Shown here in pieces: positions 6,399 to 13,911 of a DNA stretch of 15,229 nucleotides. The position numbers were made by a program, and so were the translations under genes. Position 1 is the first letter of the stretch. Each line of letters starts with the position of its first letter. Origin of the DNA: Syntrophobacterales bacterium (lineage in GTDB: Bacteria > Desulfobacterota > Syntrophorhabdia > Syntrophorhabdales > WCHB1-27); contig JADGQN010000067.1 in NCBI GenBank assembly GCA_017881765.1, forward strand, positions 1 to 15,229, given 5' to 3'. The notes below the pieces were generated by a model. That model did no database searches. It worked only from the letters and a program-made list of their open reading frames with translations, and was not told the DNA's origin.

Positions 6399-7112
6399 CT
6401 AGTCGTACGTGCCTTCTGTGCGGTGACCATTTTGGTCCGCTTTTCTCGCAAAGACAAAACTGGCGACATAGAGTATGCCGGCCAGGAGCGCGAAAAGGAC
6501 TTCGCCCCAATCGCGCAGCACAGGACTGTAGATGTGAAAGCTGTTCAACCCATTGCCCACCACATCATGGAGGAGCGTGAGGAAAATCCCGAGGGAACAG
6601 AATCGGCTGACCCTCGCGCATTCCTTCCAGGTCAGCCGCTCTTTGGAGAAGCCCCCGAAAAGGGTCGCCAGGTGCCTGAAGGAATTGCGATCAGGAAAGA
6701 CGTCCGGCACCTCTCGCCTATAGCTTGTGAATGTATCCCCATATCTCTCTGCGAGCAGCCTATCCTCTTTCCGCATTGTGGGTCGATATGACCAAAAAAA
6801 GAGGAAAGGATAGAGCAGCACCAGGAGGTGATTGCCGCTCAGCAGGCAGAAGCTGGAGTCGATCAGATAGCTGGACAGGTAATAGGGGTGTCGGACGACC
6901 CTATATACGCCGCCGGTGCAGAGAGTCACGTTCCGTATCAGGATGCCTTTCGTGATGATGTGCAAGAAGCAGCCGATAGCGAGGAGGAAAAAACCGATTG
7001 CCATCTCTCCTTCGGTGATACCGTAGAATAGCGCGGAAACGAAGGAACAGATCACAATAATGTCCCGAAGGTTGCTTCTATAGAGTACTTTGCCCTTGGC
7101 TTTTATGCCCAT
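6399..7112 (-). CDS. ICMT/PEMT-type membrane methyltransferase family protein
   Basis: The product has 237 residues and several hydrophobic spans (about 18-33, 36-55, 80-108 and two near the C-terminus). The diagnostic C-terminal motif of the isoprenylcysteine/phospholipid methyltransferase fold is present: GGVYRVVRHPYYLS (R74-H75-P76), followed by E116…RYG…Y…P140. By family knowledge these residues bind SAM and line the active site, and substrates are lipids or prenylated/isoprenoid thiols at the membrane. The protein continues about 95 residues past the motif with two further hydrophobic stretches, longer than minimal family members. ATG (complement of 7110-7112) is preceded by GGGGAG at 6-nt spacing. 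It stands alone on this strand. The exact substrate is unknown, and some members of this superfamily are not proven methyltransferases. Confidence 0.7.
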   Translation of the reverse strand: MGIKAKGKVLYRSNLRDIIVICSFVSALFYGITEGEMAIGFFLLAIGCFLHIITKGILIRNVTLCTGGVYRVVRHPYYLSSYLIDSSFCLLSGNHLLVLLYPFLFFWSYRPTMRKEDRLLAERYGDTFTSYRREVPDVFPDRNSFRHLATLFGGFSKERLTWKECARVSRFCSLGIFLTLLHDVVGNGLNSFHIYSPVLRDWGEVLFALLAGILYVASFVFARKADQNGHRTEGTYD

Positions 7113-7135
7113 CCGTATCTCCCCGCTTCCCTATT

Positions 7136-7163
7136 TCTATACATTGAGTGGGCCGGTTGTCAA
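7136..7163 (-). promoter_or_regulatory. Sigma-70 promoter for the methyltransferase-like gene
   Basis: On the minus strand TTGACA (7163-7158) is followed after 16 nt by TATAGA (7141-7136). Transcription would start close to 7129, about 17 nt before the ATG at 7112, leaving a short leader with the GGGGAG ribosome site. The -35 is embedded in a palindrome (7154-7166). Confidence 0.6.
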
Positions 7164-7166
7164 CCG
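7154..7166. promoter_or_regulatory. Palindrome overlapping the -35 (operator candidate)
   Basis: CGGTT-GTC-AACCG is a perfect 5-bp inverted repeat that exactly covers the -35 hexamer of the minus-strand promoter. A regulator binding there would block the promoter. No regulator gene is adjacent, and the palindrome is short enough to be coincidental. Confidence 0.3.
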
Positions 7167-7216
7167 AAACTTCCCGACCGCAGTAAGACCTCGGTTCAAA
7201 ACAGTTGTTCGCTAAG

Positions 7217-7254
7217 ACCAATGAAACTAACGAAACCAATTGAACCAATGGAAC
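7217..7254. repeat. Low-complexity CCAAT/GAAC repeat tract
   Basis: The tract is a degenerate series of short words (ACCAATGAAAC, TAACGAAACC, AATTGAACC, AATGGAAC) with G/C/A-biased composition on the plus strand. It does not look coding and contains no obvious regulatory signal. A comparable low-complexity spacer, with different words, occurs at 13811-13911. Confidence 0.45.
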
Positions 7255-7324
7255 AAGATGCCAACCACAAGGAGCAGCCCATCCGGGATCGAAACCGACC
7301 GAATGCGAGGCACCTCTTTCCTGC

Positions 7325-7353
7325 TTTACAACGGATCACCGCAAGCCTATATT
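7325..7353 (+). promoter_or_regulatory. Sigma-70 promoter for the CheB-CheR gene
   Basis: TTTACA (7325-7330) and TATATT (7348-7353) are separated by 17 nt, each one or two bases from consensus. The start of transcription would be near 7360. This lies downstream of the more distal in-frame TTG (7240) and therefore supports the ATG at 7423 as the real start. Confidence 0.5.
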
Positions 7354-7422
7354 GTCATTATACCCATAAGGTGTCCGGTTTGCCATCCGCTCGTTCCGGA
7401 TCGCCAGGGACAAGGGGGGGAT

Positions 7423-10113
7423 ATGGTACAGAAACGACCGGCATCGAAACCATCACTACGAAAAGCAGCTGCGTCCACGCCCGCTAAGCATGCCATTCGT
7501 GCCGCTCCCGTAAACAACAAGGACGTCAAGCTCCCCAGGAAACCTGCAAAGTCAAGGGGTTCGGCGAAGACAGTTGAGCAGGCGCCCTTCCCCATTGTAG
7601 GCGTCGGCGCCTCAGCCGGGGGGCTGGAAGCTTTGGAGCAACTCTTCAGCAACCTGCCCGACGACCGCGGTATGGCATTCGTGCTCGTGACGCATCTCGA
7701 CCCGAGCCACAAGAGCATGATGAGCGAGCTGCTTGCGCGGGTCACACGGATGCGCGTGGCCGAGGCCGAGGATGGCACGACTGTCGAGCCGAACCACATC
7801 CATGTGATCCCCCCGGACCGGGACATGGCCATAAAAAACGGCGCGCTGCACCTCTCCCGGTTTGAGGAGCCCCGGGGGCTCAGGATGCCGATCGATTTCT
7901 TCTTTCGGTCGCTCGCTCATGACCAGCAGGACAGATCAATATGCATCATCCTGTCGGGCAGCGGCACGGACGGCACCATGGGCCTCAAGGCCATCCACGA
8001 GGCCGGCGGCATGTCCATGGTCCAGGAGCCCACGGAAGCCAAGTACGCGGGCATGCCGCGCAGCGCCATCAACACAGGTATCGCCGATTACGTCCTTCCC
8101 GTGGCGAAAATGCCGAGGCAGCTTCTGGGATATGTAAAGCGCGCCGTACGCAAAGTGGTGAGGGGGGGAGCGGTCATCTCCGAGAAAGCGCCGAAAACCA
8201 TCGGGCAGATACTAGGTATCCTCCGGTCGCAGACCGGCCACGATTTCGCTTATTACAAGAAGAGCACGCTGCTGCGCCGGATCGAGCGACGAATGACCGT
8301 CCACGAGGTGGAAGACCCCGCAACGTACGTGCGGTACCTTCAGGAGCACCCGGAAGAGGTCCGTCTGCTCCTTAAGGAGCTCCTCATCAGCGTCACCAGT
8401 TTTTTCAGGGACCCGGCAGCCTTCGATATACTGAAAACGAAGGTCCTTCCGCTGATCCTGGAGGGCAAACCGGAGGACTATGCGCTCCGCATCTGGGTGC
8501 CGGGCTGTGCCACGGGCGAGGAAGCATACTCCATCGCCATGCTGGTGCGGGAGTACCTGGATGAGGAAAGGGCGGGGGCACGGTTCCAGATATTCGGCAC
8601 GGACATCGATGAAGACGCGATCAATGTGGCGAGGGCCGGCGTGTACTCCGGAAACATCGGGGTCGATGTAAGTCCCGAGCGGCTCAAACGTTTCTTCGTG
8701 CGTGAGGAGCATAGCTTCCGCATCAAGAAAGAGATCAGGGAGACGGTTGTCTTCGCCGTTCAGAACGTTATTGCCGATGCTCCCTTCACGCGGCTCGACC
8801 TCCTCAGTTGCAGGAACCTGCTGATATATCTCGAACCCGAGCTCCAGAACAGGCTTATGCCCCTCTTTCATTACAGCCTGAAACCTGAAAACGGGGTCCT
8901 GTTTCTGGGCTCCTCGGAGAGCGTCGGCCCCTTTTCCGACCTCTTCAAGACCGTTGACAGGAAGTGGAAGTTTTTCCAGCGAAAGGGACCGGCCTTTGCT
9001 CACGCCGCGACGGCCTTCACCGGCCTGCCCTGGACGTATGAGCACGGTGTCAGGGAAGCCACACCCGACATCGGGAAACAGATGGAGGTAAGCGTTGGGG
9101 ACATGACCAGGAAACTGCTCCTCGACCGTTTCACGCCTCCCTGTGTGATCACGAATGAAAAAGGGGAGATCATGTACGTCCACGGTAGGACGGGCAAGTA
9201 CCTGGAGCCTGCCCCGGGCCATGCCAATCTCAACATCCTGGAAATGGCGAGGGAGGGCATCGCTTTCGAGCTTCGCTCGGCTCTGCACAATGCCGTGCGC
9301 CAGCACAAAGCGGTGAGCTACAAGGACCTACGCGTGAAGACCAATGGCGACATGCAATCAATCAACCTCACGGTGCAGCCGATCAATGAGCCCGATGCGA
9401 TGCAGGGCCTTCTCATGGTGGTCTTTGAGGATGTGATGCCGAAGCGGGAAGGGGAGGCAAAAGAAAAGGCAGGGCCTCGCCACACATACGGCAAGCGCGT
9501 GCAGGAACTGGAACAGGAACTGCGGTACTCGAAAGAGGGCCTGCAGGCGACCAATGAGGAGCTGAAGTCGACCAATGAGGAGCTGCAGAGCACGAATGAG
9601 GAGCTGCAGAGCACGAATGAGGAACTGCAGAGCACGAATGAGGAACTGGAGACCTCGAAGGAGGAGCTGCAGTCGCTCAATGAGGAGCTGGTGACGGTTA
9701 ACTCGGAGCTGCAAGCGAAGATAGACCAGTTGTCGTGGACCGAGAACGATATGAAAAACCTCCTTGACAGCACGAATATCGGCACCATATTTCTAGATAA
9801 CGACCTCCGCATCAAGAGGTTCACGCCGGAGGCAGCGAAAGTGATCAATCTTATCCCCGCGGACGCGGGTCGTCCGATCAGCGATATCGTCTCGAACCTC
9901 CGGTACGAGAACCTGCTGCCGGACGCCCGGGCTGTGCTCGATACGCTCAGCTTCAGAGAGCTGCAGGTACAGTCCAAAGACGGAACCTGGTATGTCATGC
10001 GCATCATGCCGTACCGGACCTTCGAGAATGTGATCGACGGGGTGGTAATTACCTTCACCAATGTTGACGCGATGAGACATGCCGTTGAGCGCGCCCCCAG
10101 GGTTCCCGGATGA
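7423..10113 (+). CDS. CheB-CheR-PAS fusion signalling protein
   Basis: The product has 896 residues from ATG 7423, chosen because AAGGGGGGG precedes it and a promoter lies just upstream. After a basic, low-complexity N-terminus (1-55) comes a CheB methylesterase domain with the full catalytic triad: S64 (GVGASAGG), H91 (VTHLDP), D183 (SGSGTDGT). A CheR-type SAM-dependent methyltransferase follows (about 245-515), with the SAM loop WVPGCATGEEAYS at 358-370. A PAS-like segment (about 560-665) and a heptad coiled coil of tandem STNEELQ units (about 690-765) lead to a C-terminal PAS domain (about 768-885). There is no CheB receiver and no kinase domain. Such fusions add and remove methyl groups on glutamates of a partner, usually a chemoreceptor or a kinase complex. 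No chemoreceptor is in the window; the hybrid kinase 45 bp downstream is the likely partner. Confidence 0.9.
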   Translation: MVQKRPASKPSLRKAAASTPAKHAIRAAPVNNKDVKLPRKPAKSRGSAKTVEQAPFPIVGVGASAGGLEALEQLFSNLPDDRGMAFVLVTHLDPSHKSMMSELLARVTRMRVAEAEDGTTVEPNHIHVIPPDRDMAIKNGALHLSRFEEPRGLRMPIDFFFRSLAHDQQDRSICIILSGSGTDGTMGLKAIHEAGGMSMVQEPTEAKYAGMPRSAINTGIADYVLPVAKMPRQLLGYVKRAVRKVVRGGAVISEKAPKTIGQILGILRSQTGHDFAYYKKSTLLRRIERRMTVHEVEDPATYVRYLQEHPEEVRLLLKELLISVTSFFRDPAAFDILKTKVLPLILEGKPEDYALRIWVPGCATGEEAYSIAMLVREYLDEERAGARFQIFGTDIDEDAINVARAGVYSGNIGVDVSPERLKRFFVREEHSFRIKKEIRETVVFAVQNVIADAPFTRLDLLSCRNLLIYLEPELQNRLMPLFHYSLKPENGVLFLGSSESVGPFSDLFKTVDRKWKFFQRKGPAFAHAATAFTGLPWTYEHGVREATPDIGKQMEVSVGDMTRKLLLDRFTPPCVITNEKGEIMYVHGRTGKYLEPAPGHANLNILEMAREGIAFELRSALHNAVRQHKAVSYKDLRVKTNGDMQSINLTVQPINEPDAMQGLLMVVFEDVMPKREGEAKEKAGPRHTYGKRVQELEQELRYSKEGLQATNEELKSTNEELQSTNEELQSTNEELQSTNEELETSKEELQSLNEELVTVNSELQAKIDQLSWTENDMKNLLDSTNIGTIFLDNDLRIKRFTPEAAKVINLIPADAGRPISDIVSNLRYENLLPDARAVLDTLSFRELQVQSKDGTWYVMRIMPYRTFENVIDGVVITFTNVDAMRHAVERAPRVPG
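9550..9717 (+). repeat. 21-bp tandem repeats encoding the STNEELQ coiled coil
   Basis: Eight in-frame 21-bp units run through the CheB-CheR-PAS gene. The consensus is roughly ACGAATGAGGAGCTGCAGAGC; the four central units (9571-9654) are nearly identical and the outer ones diverge. Each encodes one heptad (S/T-T-N-E-E-L-Q), extending an acidic alpha-helical coiled coil between the methyltransferase part and the final PAS. Because units are codon-aligned and multiples of seven residues, gain or loss would keep both frame and helix phase. Confidence 0.8.
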
Positions 10114-10145
10114 CCTTGCTCGCGTTCAAGGATACAGCACGGTGC

Positions 10146-10154
10146 AGGAGAGGG
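10146..10154 (+). promoter_or_regulatory. Ribosome binding site deciding a GTG start
   Basis: AGGAGAGGG precedes GTG 10159 by 4-8 nt and decides this start. The GTG two codons further on (10165) is a less well spaced alternative. Confidence 0.5.
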
Positions 10155-10158
10155 ATGC

Positions 10159-12246
10159 GTGGCGGTGAAAGCGGACGATAAAGCGACGAACAAGTTCGAT
10201 GGGCTGCGCCTGCGGGCGGAAGAGCAGCTTGCGAAAGTAGGGGCCCAGGTCCCGAAAGCATTTGCCGAAGACGTGGAGGACCTTCAGCGGCTCATCCATG
10301 AGCTGAATGTCACCCAGATCGAGCTGGAGTTGCAGAACGAGGCGCTTCGCAGCGCACAGCTCGAAATCGAGGCTTCCCGGGCTCGCTACGCAGAGCTCTA
10401 CGACTTTGCTCCGGTCGGCTATCTCACCTTGAATCGCGCGGGATTCATCCAGGAAATCAACCTCATGGCCTGCACCATGCTGGGTCATGAGAGGCGAAGC
10501 CTGAGGAACCGGCCGTTCTACCGGTTCATCGCGCCGGAACACCGGGTCACGTTTGACAAATACCTCGCCGCAGCCTTCAGCACGGGCGCCAGGCAGACCA
10601 GCGAGCTTAGCCTGGCCGGACCGCGATCTTCAACCTGGATTGCCGTGGACAGCCAGTGTGGGCCTGCCCAGGATGAAACGGGCCCGGTCTGCAGGGCAAT
10701 CATCGTCGATATAACCGAACTCAGGCTCGCGGAAGCGGAGCGGGCCCGGCTGATGGCAGCGGTCGATCAGGCGGCGGAGGCGATCATGGTCACCGACCCT
10801 CAGGCGACTATCCTTTATGCCAACCCGGCAGCGTGCGCGATCACCGGCTACCGCCGTGCGGAGCTGACCGGCCGGAGGACAGACGTATTCAAGAGTCTGG
10901 TGCACGATGCCCAAGCCTACGAGAACATGTGGTCCACGCTGCAATCGGGGCACTCCTGGAGCGGCCGCATTATCAACCGGAAAAAGGATGGCCCGCCGTA
11001 CCCGGCACAGATGAGCATTGCGCCTGTGAAGGGCAGCCAGTCGGACATCGTCAGTTACGTGGTGGTCTTCCGGGATGTCACCGATCAGATCGCCATGGAG
11101 GCGACGCTAAGGGAGAGCCAGAAGCTGCAAGCGATAGGCACCCTGGCAGGGGGCATCGCCCATGATTTCAACAACCTCCTTGCCGCCATCATCGGTTTCT
11201 CGGAAATGGCCGCTGACGACGCCGAGAAGGGCAGCCGGCAGGAACGCGACCTGAAGCACGTATTAAAGGCGGCTATCCGGGGAAGGGACCTGGTGAAGCA
11301 GATCCTGGCCTTTTCACGTAAGTCGGAATCGAAGAAGAACCTCTTGCGCATGAGCGCTCTGATTGAGGAGTCCTTGAAACTGCTTCGGGCCACCCTCCCC
11401 AGCACCGTGGCTATCCATTTCAACGCGGTCAGCCAATCGGGATTTGTCCTCGGCGACTCTACTCAACTGCAGCAGGTGATCGTTAACCTCTGCACCAACG
11501 CAGCCCACGCCATGCGCGAGAAGGGAGGCGTCATCGGCGTCGAGTTATCCGACTTCGGCTTCTCGGTCGCCGGGGAAGCGCCGGTCCCTGGCCTGGCTCC
11601 GGGAGCATACCTCAAGCTTACGGTCGAGGACACGGGTGAGGGCATCCCGCCGGAATACCTTGGCCGCATCTTCGAGCCCTTCTTCACGACAAAGAAGCAG
11701 GGTGAGGGCTCAGGCCTCGGGCTCTCAGTGGCGCACGGCATCGTCGAGAGTCATGGAGGGGCGGTCGCCGTTGTGAGTGAATCGGGGAGAGGCTCGACCT
11801 TCACGCTCTATCTTCCGAAGCACGTCGATGCGCAGGAAGAGAAGGCTCCGAAAAAAGGGAAGCTGGCGACCGGACACGAACGGGTACTCTTCATCGATGA
11901 TGAGGAGGCGCTCGCCGAGATGGGTGAGCAGATGTTGACCGTGCTCGGGTATCAGGCGGTCCGCAAGACGAGCAGCAGGGAGGCGCTCGCACTCTTCCGG
12001 CTCGACCCGTCGAAGTTCGACCTCATCATCACTGACCAGACCATGCCGGAGATAACAGGGACCCAACTGGCCGGCGAGATCCTTGCATTAAGGCCAAACA
12101 TGCCCATCATCCTCTGCACGGGCTACAGCCATCAAGTGGATGCGGACTCTGCGAAGGCGGCAGGTATCTGCGCCTTCCTGGAAAAGCCTCTTACCAAGAG
12201 CGAGATGGCCAACATGGTACGACGGGTCCTGGACGAAACGCGCTGA
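10159..12246 (+). CDS. Hybrid sensor histidine kinase: PAS-PAS-HisKA-HATPase-REC
   Basis: The product has 695 residues from a GTG start and no membrane span, so it is a cytosolic sensor. An N-terminal helical stretch (about 20-75) leads into PAS1 (about 76-195, 'YAELYDFAPVGYLTL') and PAS2 (about 197-312). HisKA has the phospho-acceptor H335 in GGIAHDFNNLL. The ATPase domain (about 430-555) shows the N box (N447 in CTNAAHAM), DTGEGI, the F box FEPFFTTK and GSGLGLSV. The C-terminal receiver (573-690) has the acidic pair D580-D581, phospho-acceptor D626 in ITDQTMPE and K676. All catalytic residues are present. It lies 45 bp after the CheB-CheR-PAS gene with no promoter between, so the two are probably an operon. 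No separate response regulator or output domain is nearby, so the phosphoryl acceptor beyond its own REC is unknown. Confidence 0.92.
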   Translation: MAVKADDKATNKFDGLRLRAEEQLAKVGAQVPKAFAEDVEDLQRLIHELNVTQIELELQNEALRSAQLEIEASRARYAELYDFAPVGYLTLNRAGFIQEINLMACTMLGHERRSLRNRPFYRFIAPEHRVTFDKYLAAAFSTGARQTSELSLAGPRSSTWIAVDSQCGPAQDETGPVCRAIIVDITELRLAEAERARLMAAVDQAAEAIMVTDPQATILYANPAACAITGYRRAELTGRRTDVFKSLVHDAQAYENMWSTLQSGHSWSGRIINRKKDGPPYPAQMSIAPVKGSQSDIVSYVVVFRDVTDQIAMEATLRESQKLQAIGTLAGGIAHDFNNLLAAIIGFSEMAADDAEKGSRQERDLKHVLKAAIRGRDLVKQILAFSRKSESKKNLLRMSALIEESLKLLRATLPSTVAIHFNAVSQSGFVLGDSTQLQQVIVNLCTNAAHAMREKGGVIGVELSDFGFSVAGEAPVPGLAPGAYLKLTVEDTGEGIPPEYLGRIFEPFFTTKKQGEGSGLGLSVAHGIVESHGGAVAVVSESGRGSTFTLYLPKHVDAQEEKAPKKGKLATGHERVLFIDDEEALAEMGEQMLTVLGYQAVRKTSSREALALFRLDPSKFDLIITDQTMPEITGTQLAGEILALRPNMPIILCTGYSHQVDADSAKAAGICAFLEKPLTKSEMANMVRRVLDETR

Positions 12247-12625
12247 CTCCGTGTGGTGGCGCGCCGTCTTTCGCGCCTAACTTCGTTGCCCTTCGGTCTG
12301 TTCTGCTTCGACGTACCACCAGGTACGCCTTCGCAGCCCAGACCTCGGATCGCCTCGTTATGCATCGAAATCCGGCCCGCCACGCAGGCAGTCCAGGTGT
12401 TGCGTCTTAAGCCTTTTTACTTCAGTTGTCCTTCCAGAATACTGCGCTGACGCTACCCGGAATACGGTCTTCGTCCCCTGGATCAGTTGCCACACGAGGG
12501 GCAGCGAGTAAAGAGTCCAGATCCGCGAAGCCCCGAGCTGGCGCGCGCGCAGGCGTACCTGAGGTACGTCGGAGCGAGAGACGGCGAAGGGCGACAAAGG
12601 AGATGAGCTTTTTCCTTGCCGCCCC
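12247..12625. other. Gene-free region with REP-like elements
   Basis: These 379 bases lie between the convergent kinase and aminotransferase genes. Short open frames here on both strands have no recognisable domain or ribosome site and are probably spurious. A GC-rich inverted repeat GGCGCG/CGCGCC (12258-12263 with 12272-12277, 8-nt loop) just after the kinase stop could help terminate transcription but lacks a T run. The rest is dominated by the inverted REP-like pair described separately. Confidence 0.55.
12282..12598. repeat. Inverted pair of REP-like palindromic repeats
   Basis: The left arm (12282-12330) contains CGTACC-ACCA-GGTACG (12312-12327). The right arm (12551-12598) contains CGTACC-TGA-GGTACG (12554-12568). 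The right arm read on the minus strand aligns with the left arm over about 48 nt, with two conserved blocks (around GCCCTTCG and the CGACGTACC…GGTACGCCT palindrome) and a variable 10-nt middle. Such paired inverted palindromes in an intergenic space resemble bacterial REP/BIME elements or degenerate MITE ends. No transposase is present. Confidence 0.55.
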
Positions 12626-13723
12626 CTACGCCATGGAGCGGAGGATTTCCATGCCCTTTGTGATTGCGCTCTCGCCAGCCGCGAACGAGATACGGACGTG
12701 CGATTTCCGGCTGGAAAAAACGCTCCCCGGGATGATAAAGAGGTTCCGTTTCAACGCCTCTTCCGCAAACGCATCGCCGTCACCTCCGGGTACTTCCGGA
12801 AAGATGTAGTAGGCCCCTTTTGGTTTCACGACGTTGTATTTGTCCTTGAGACCCTCATAGATCAGATCTCTTCTCTTTCGATAGGCGTCTATCAGCGTGT
12901 CGGTCTTGTAGTCCAGCGCAAAGAGCGCTGCCTTCTGCGCCACGGAATTGACGCTGCTGAAAACGTACTGCTGCATGGTAACCATGCTGTCGATGATCTC
13001 CTTGGGGCCGGCAACATAGCCCAGCCTCCATCCCGTCATGGCCCAATCCTTCGAAAAGCCGCCGAGTGTCAGACAACCCTCGTAGAGCTGGCCGAAATAG
13101 CGCCGGTACTCCTCTTCTTCATAGTTGAAGGCATGATAAATGTCATCGGAGAAGACGAGAAGGTGCTTCTCCCGCGCAACACGGGCTACCATCTCCAATT
13201 CCTGTCCTGAGTATACGTTGCCCGTAGGGTTATTTGGGCTGTTGATCAGTATGACGCGTGTCCGCTCAGTGATGGAGCCCCTGAGGGCCTCCTCTTTGAG
13301 GGTGAAATCGGGATAGGTGTCAAAAAAAACGGGCTTCCCGCCGAGCAGGAGGACCTGGTACTCGTACAGCACAAAGTAGGGATCAGGAATTACAATTTCA
13401 TCACCCGGGTTCATGGTCACGAGAAGCGCGAGAAGAAGGCCTCCGGTGACCCCCGGCGTCAGGATCACATCCTCGCAGATAATCCCTTTTTCCCTGAGGT
13501 AGTGGAGGAGCTTCTCGCGCAATTCAGGGATGCCGCCGGACGGCGTGTACTTATTAAAGCCTTTTCGTATCCAGGCTATGCCCTCTTCCTTGATCGCGTC
13601 CGGTATGTCAAAGTCGGGCTCTCCCAAACTCAGGTCAATTGGATTCTTAACCGTCCGAGCGAGATCAAAAATCTTTCTCACGCCCGACGGTTTGATATCG
13701 GTCACACGCTTTGATAGCCACAT
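12626..13723 (-). CDS. PLP-dependent class I/II (fold type I) aminotransferase
   Basis: This 365-residue cytosolic enzyme of the aspartate-aminotransferase superfamily, subgroup I-gamma in style, transfers an amino group between an amino acid and a 2-oxo acid. The motifs are in order: SLGEPDFD (32-39), YTPSGGIPELRE (59-70), the cofactor-contacting NNPTG with N165, D193-x-x-Y196, the Schiff-base lysine K225 in GGFSKDWAMTGWRLGY, and the carboxylate-binding R344 in VRISFA. It is slightly shorter than the usual 385-400, chiefly at the N-terminus, but no core element is missing. ATG (complement of 13721-13723) is preceded by an AAGGAAGG tract at about 8 nt. It lies 188 bp downstream of the TrpB-like gene on the same strand. 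Specificity (alanine, aspartate or aromatic) cannot be fixed from sequence. Confidence 0.9.
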   Translation of the reverse strand: MWLSKRVTDIKPSGVRKIFDLARTVKNPIDLSLGEPDFDIPDAIKEEGIAWIRKGFNKYTPSGGIPELREKLLHYLREKGIICEDVILTPGVTGGLLLALLVTMNPGDEIVIPDPYFVLYEYQVLLLGGKPVFFDTYPDFTLKEEALRGSITERTRVILINSPNNPTGNVYSGQELEMVARVAREKHLLVFSDDIYHAFNYEEEEYRRYFGQLYEGCLTLGGFSKDWAMTGWRLGYVAGPKEIIDSMVTMQQYVFSSVNSVAQKAALFALDYKTDTLIDAYRKRRDLIYEGLKDKYNVVKPKGAYYIFPEVPGGDGDAFAEEALKRNLFIIPGSVFSSRKSHVRISFAAGESAITKGMEILRSMA

Positions 13724-13810
13724 TCTTGCACCTTCCTTCGCCGGCCCAGCGAGGAGCCAGGTCGCAGAAATCTACCATGCTACGACCCGCTGCCGCAAGC
13801 GCATAACCGG

Positions 13811-13911
13811 CTGACTAGCTAATTAGCTTATCAGCTTATCCGCCGGAAAGTCCGTAGGTCTGCAAACTAATCAGCTAATACTTTCATCAGTCAATCATCC
13901 AGTCAACCGCC
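13811..13911. repeat. Low-complexity AGCTAAT/CAGTCAA spacer
   Basis: The 188-bp gap between the TrpB-like and aminotransferase genes contains two blocks of short degenerate words: CTGACTAGCTAATTAGCTTATCAGC (about 13811-13836) and CTAATCAGCTAAT…CATCAGTCAATCATCCAGTCAACC (about 13866-13908). A GC-rich stretch separates them. No clean terminator or promoter emerges; a TTGACT is present on the minus strand but no good -10 follows. Confidence 0.4.

Larger units (their letters stand above)
7113..7422. other. Divergent intergenic region
   Basis: These 310 bases between two divergent genes hold the minus-strand promoter (7136-7163), the palindrome over its -35, a low-complexity tract of CCAAT/GAAAC/GAAC words (7217-7254) and a plus-strand promoter (7325-7353). 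The reading frame of the downstream CheB-CheR gene remains open back to a TTG at 7240. The encoded residues look unlike any domain, so I treat this part as non-coding. Confidence 0.55.

Noticed and set aside
7240..7422. N-terminal extension of the CheB-CheR protein from TTG 7240
   Set aside because: It reads through a low-complexity spacer and a promoter, has no domain content and no RBS. ATG 7423 follows a purine-rich AAGGGGGGG.
8212..9306. 364-codon open frame on the minus strand opposite CheB-CheR
   Set aside because: It lies wholly antisense to a well-supported multi-domain gene and shows no recognisable motif.
9318..10193. Ser-rich 291-codon minus-strand frame with repeated SSSFVLC units
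   Set aside because: The repeats are the antisense reading of the STNEELQ tandem units. It has no independent evidence of coding.
12358..12597. 79-codon minus-strand frame between the kinase and aminotransferase
   Set aside because: It falls inside the REP-like repeat region, with no ribosome site and no domain. Similar frames arise from repeat DNA.
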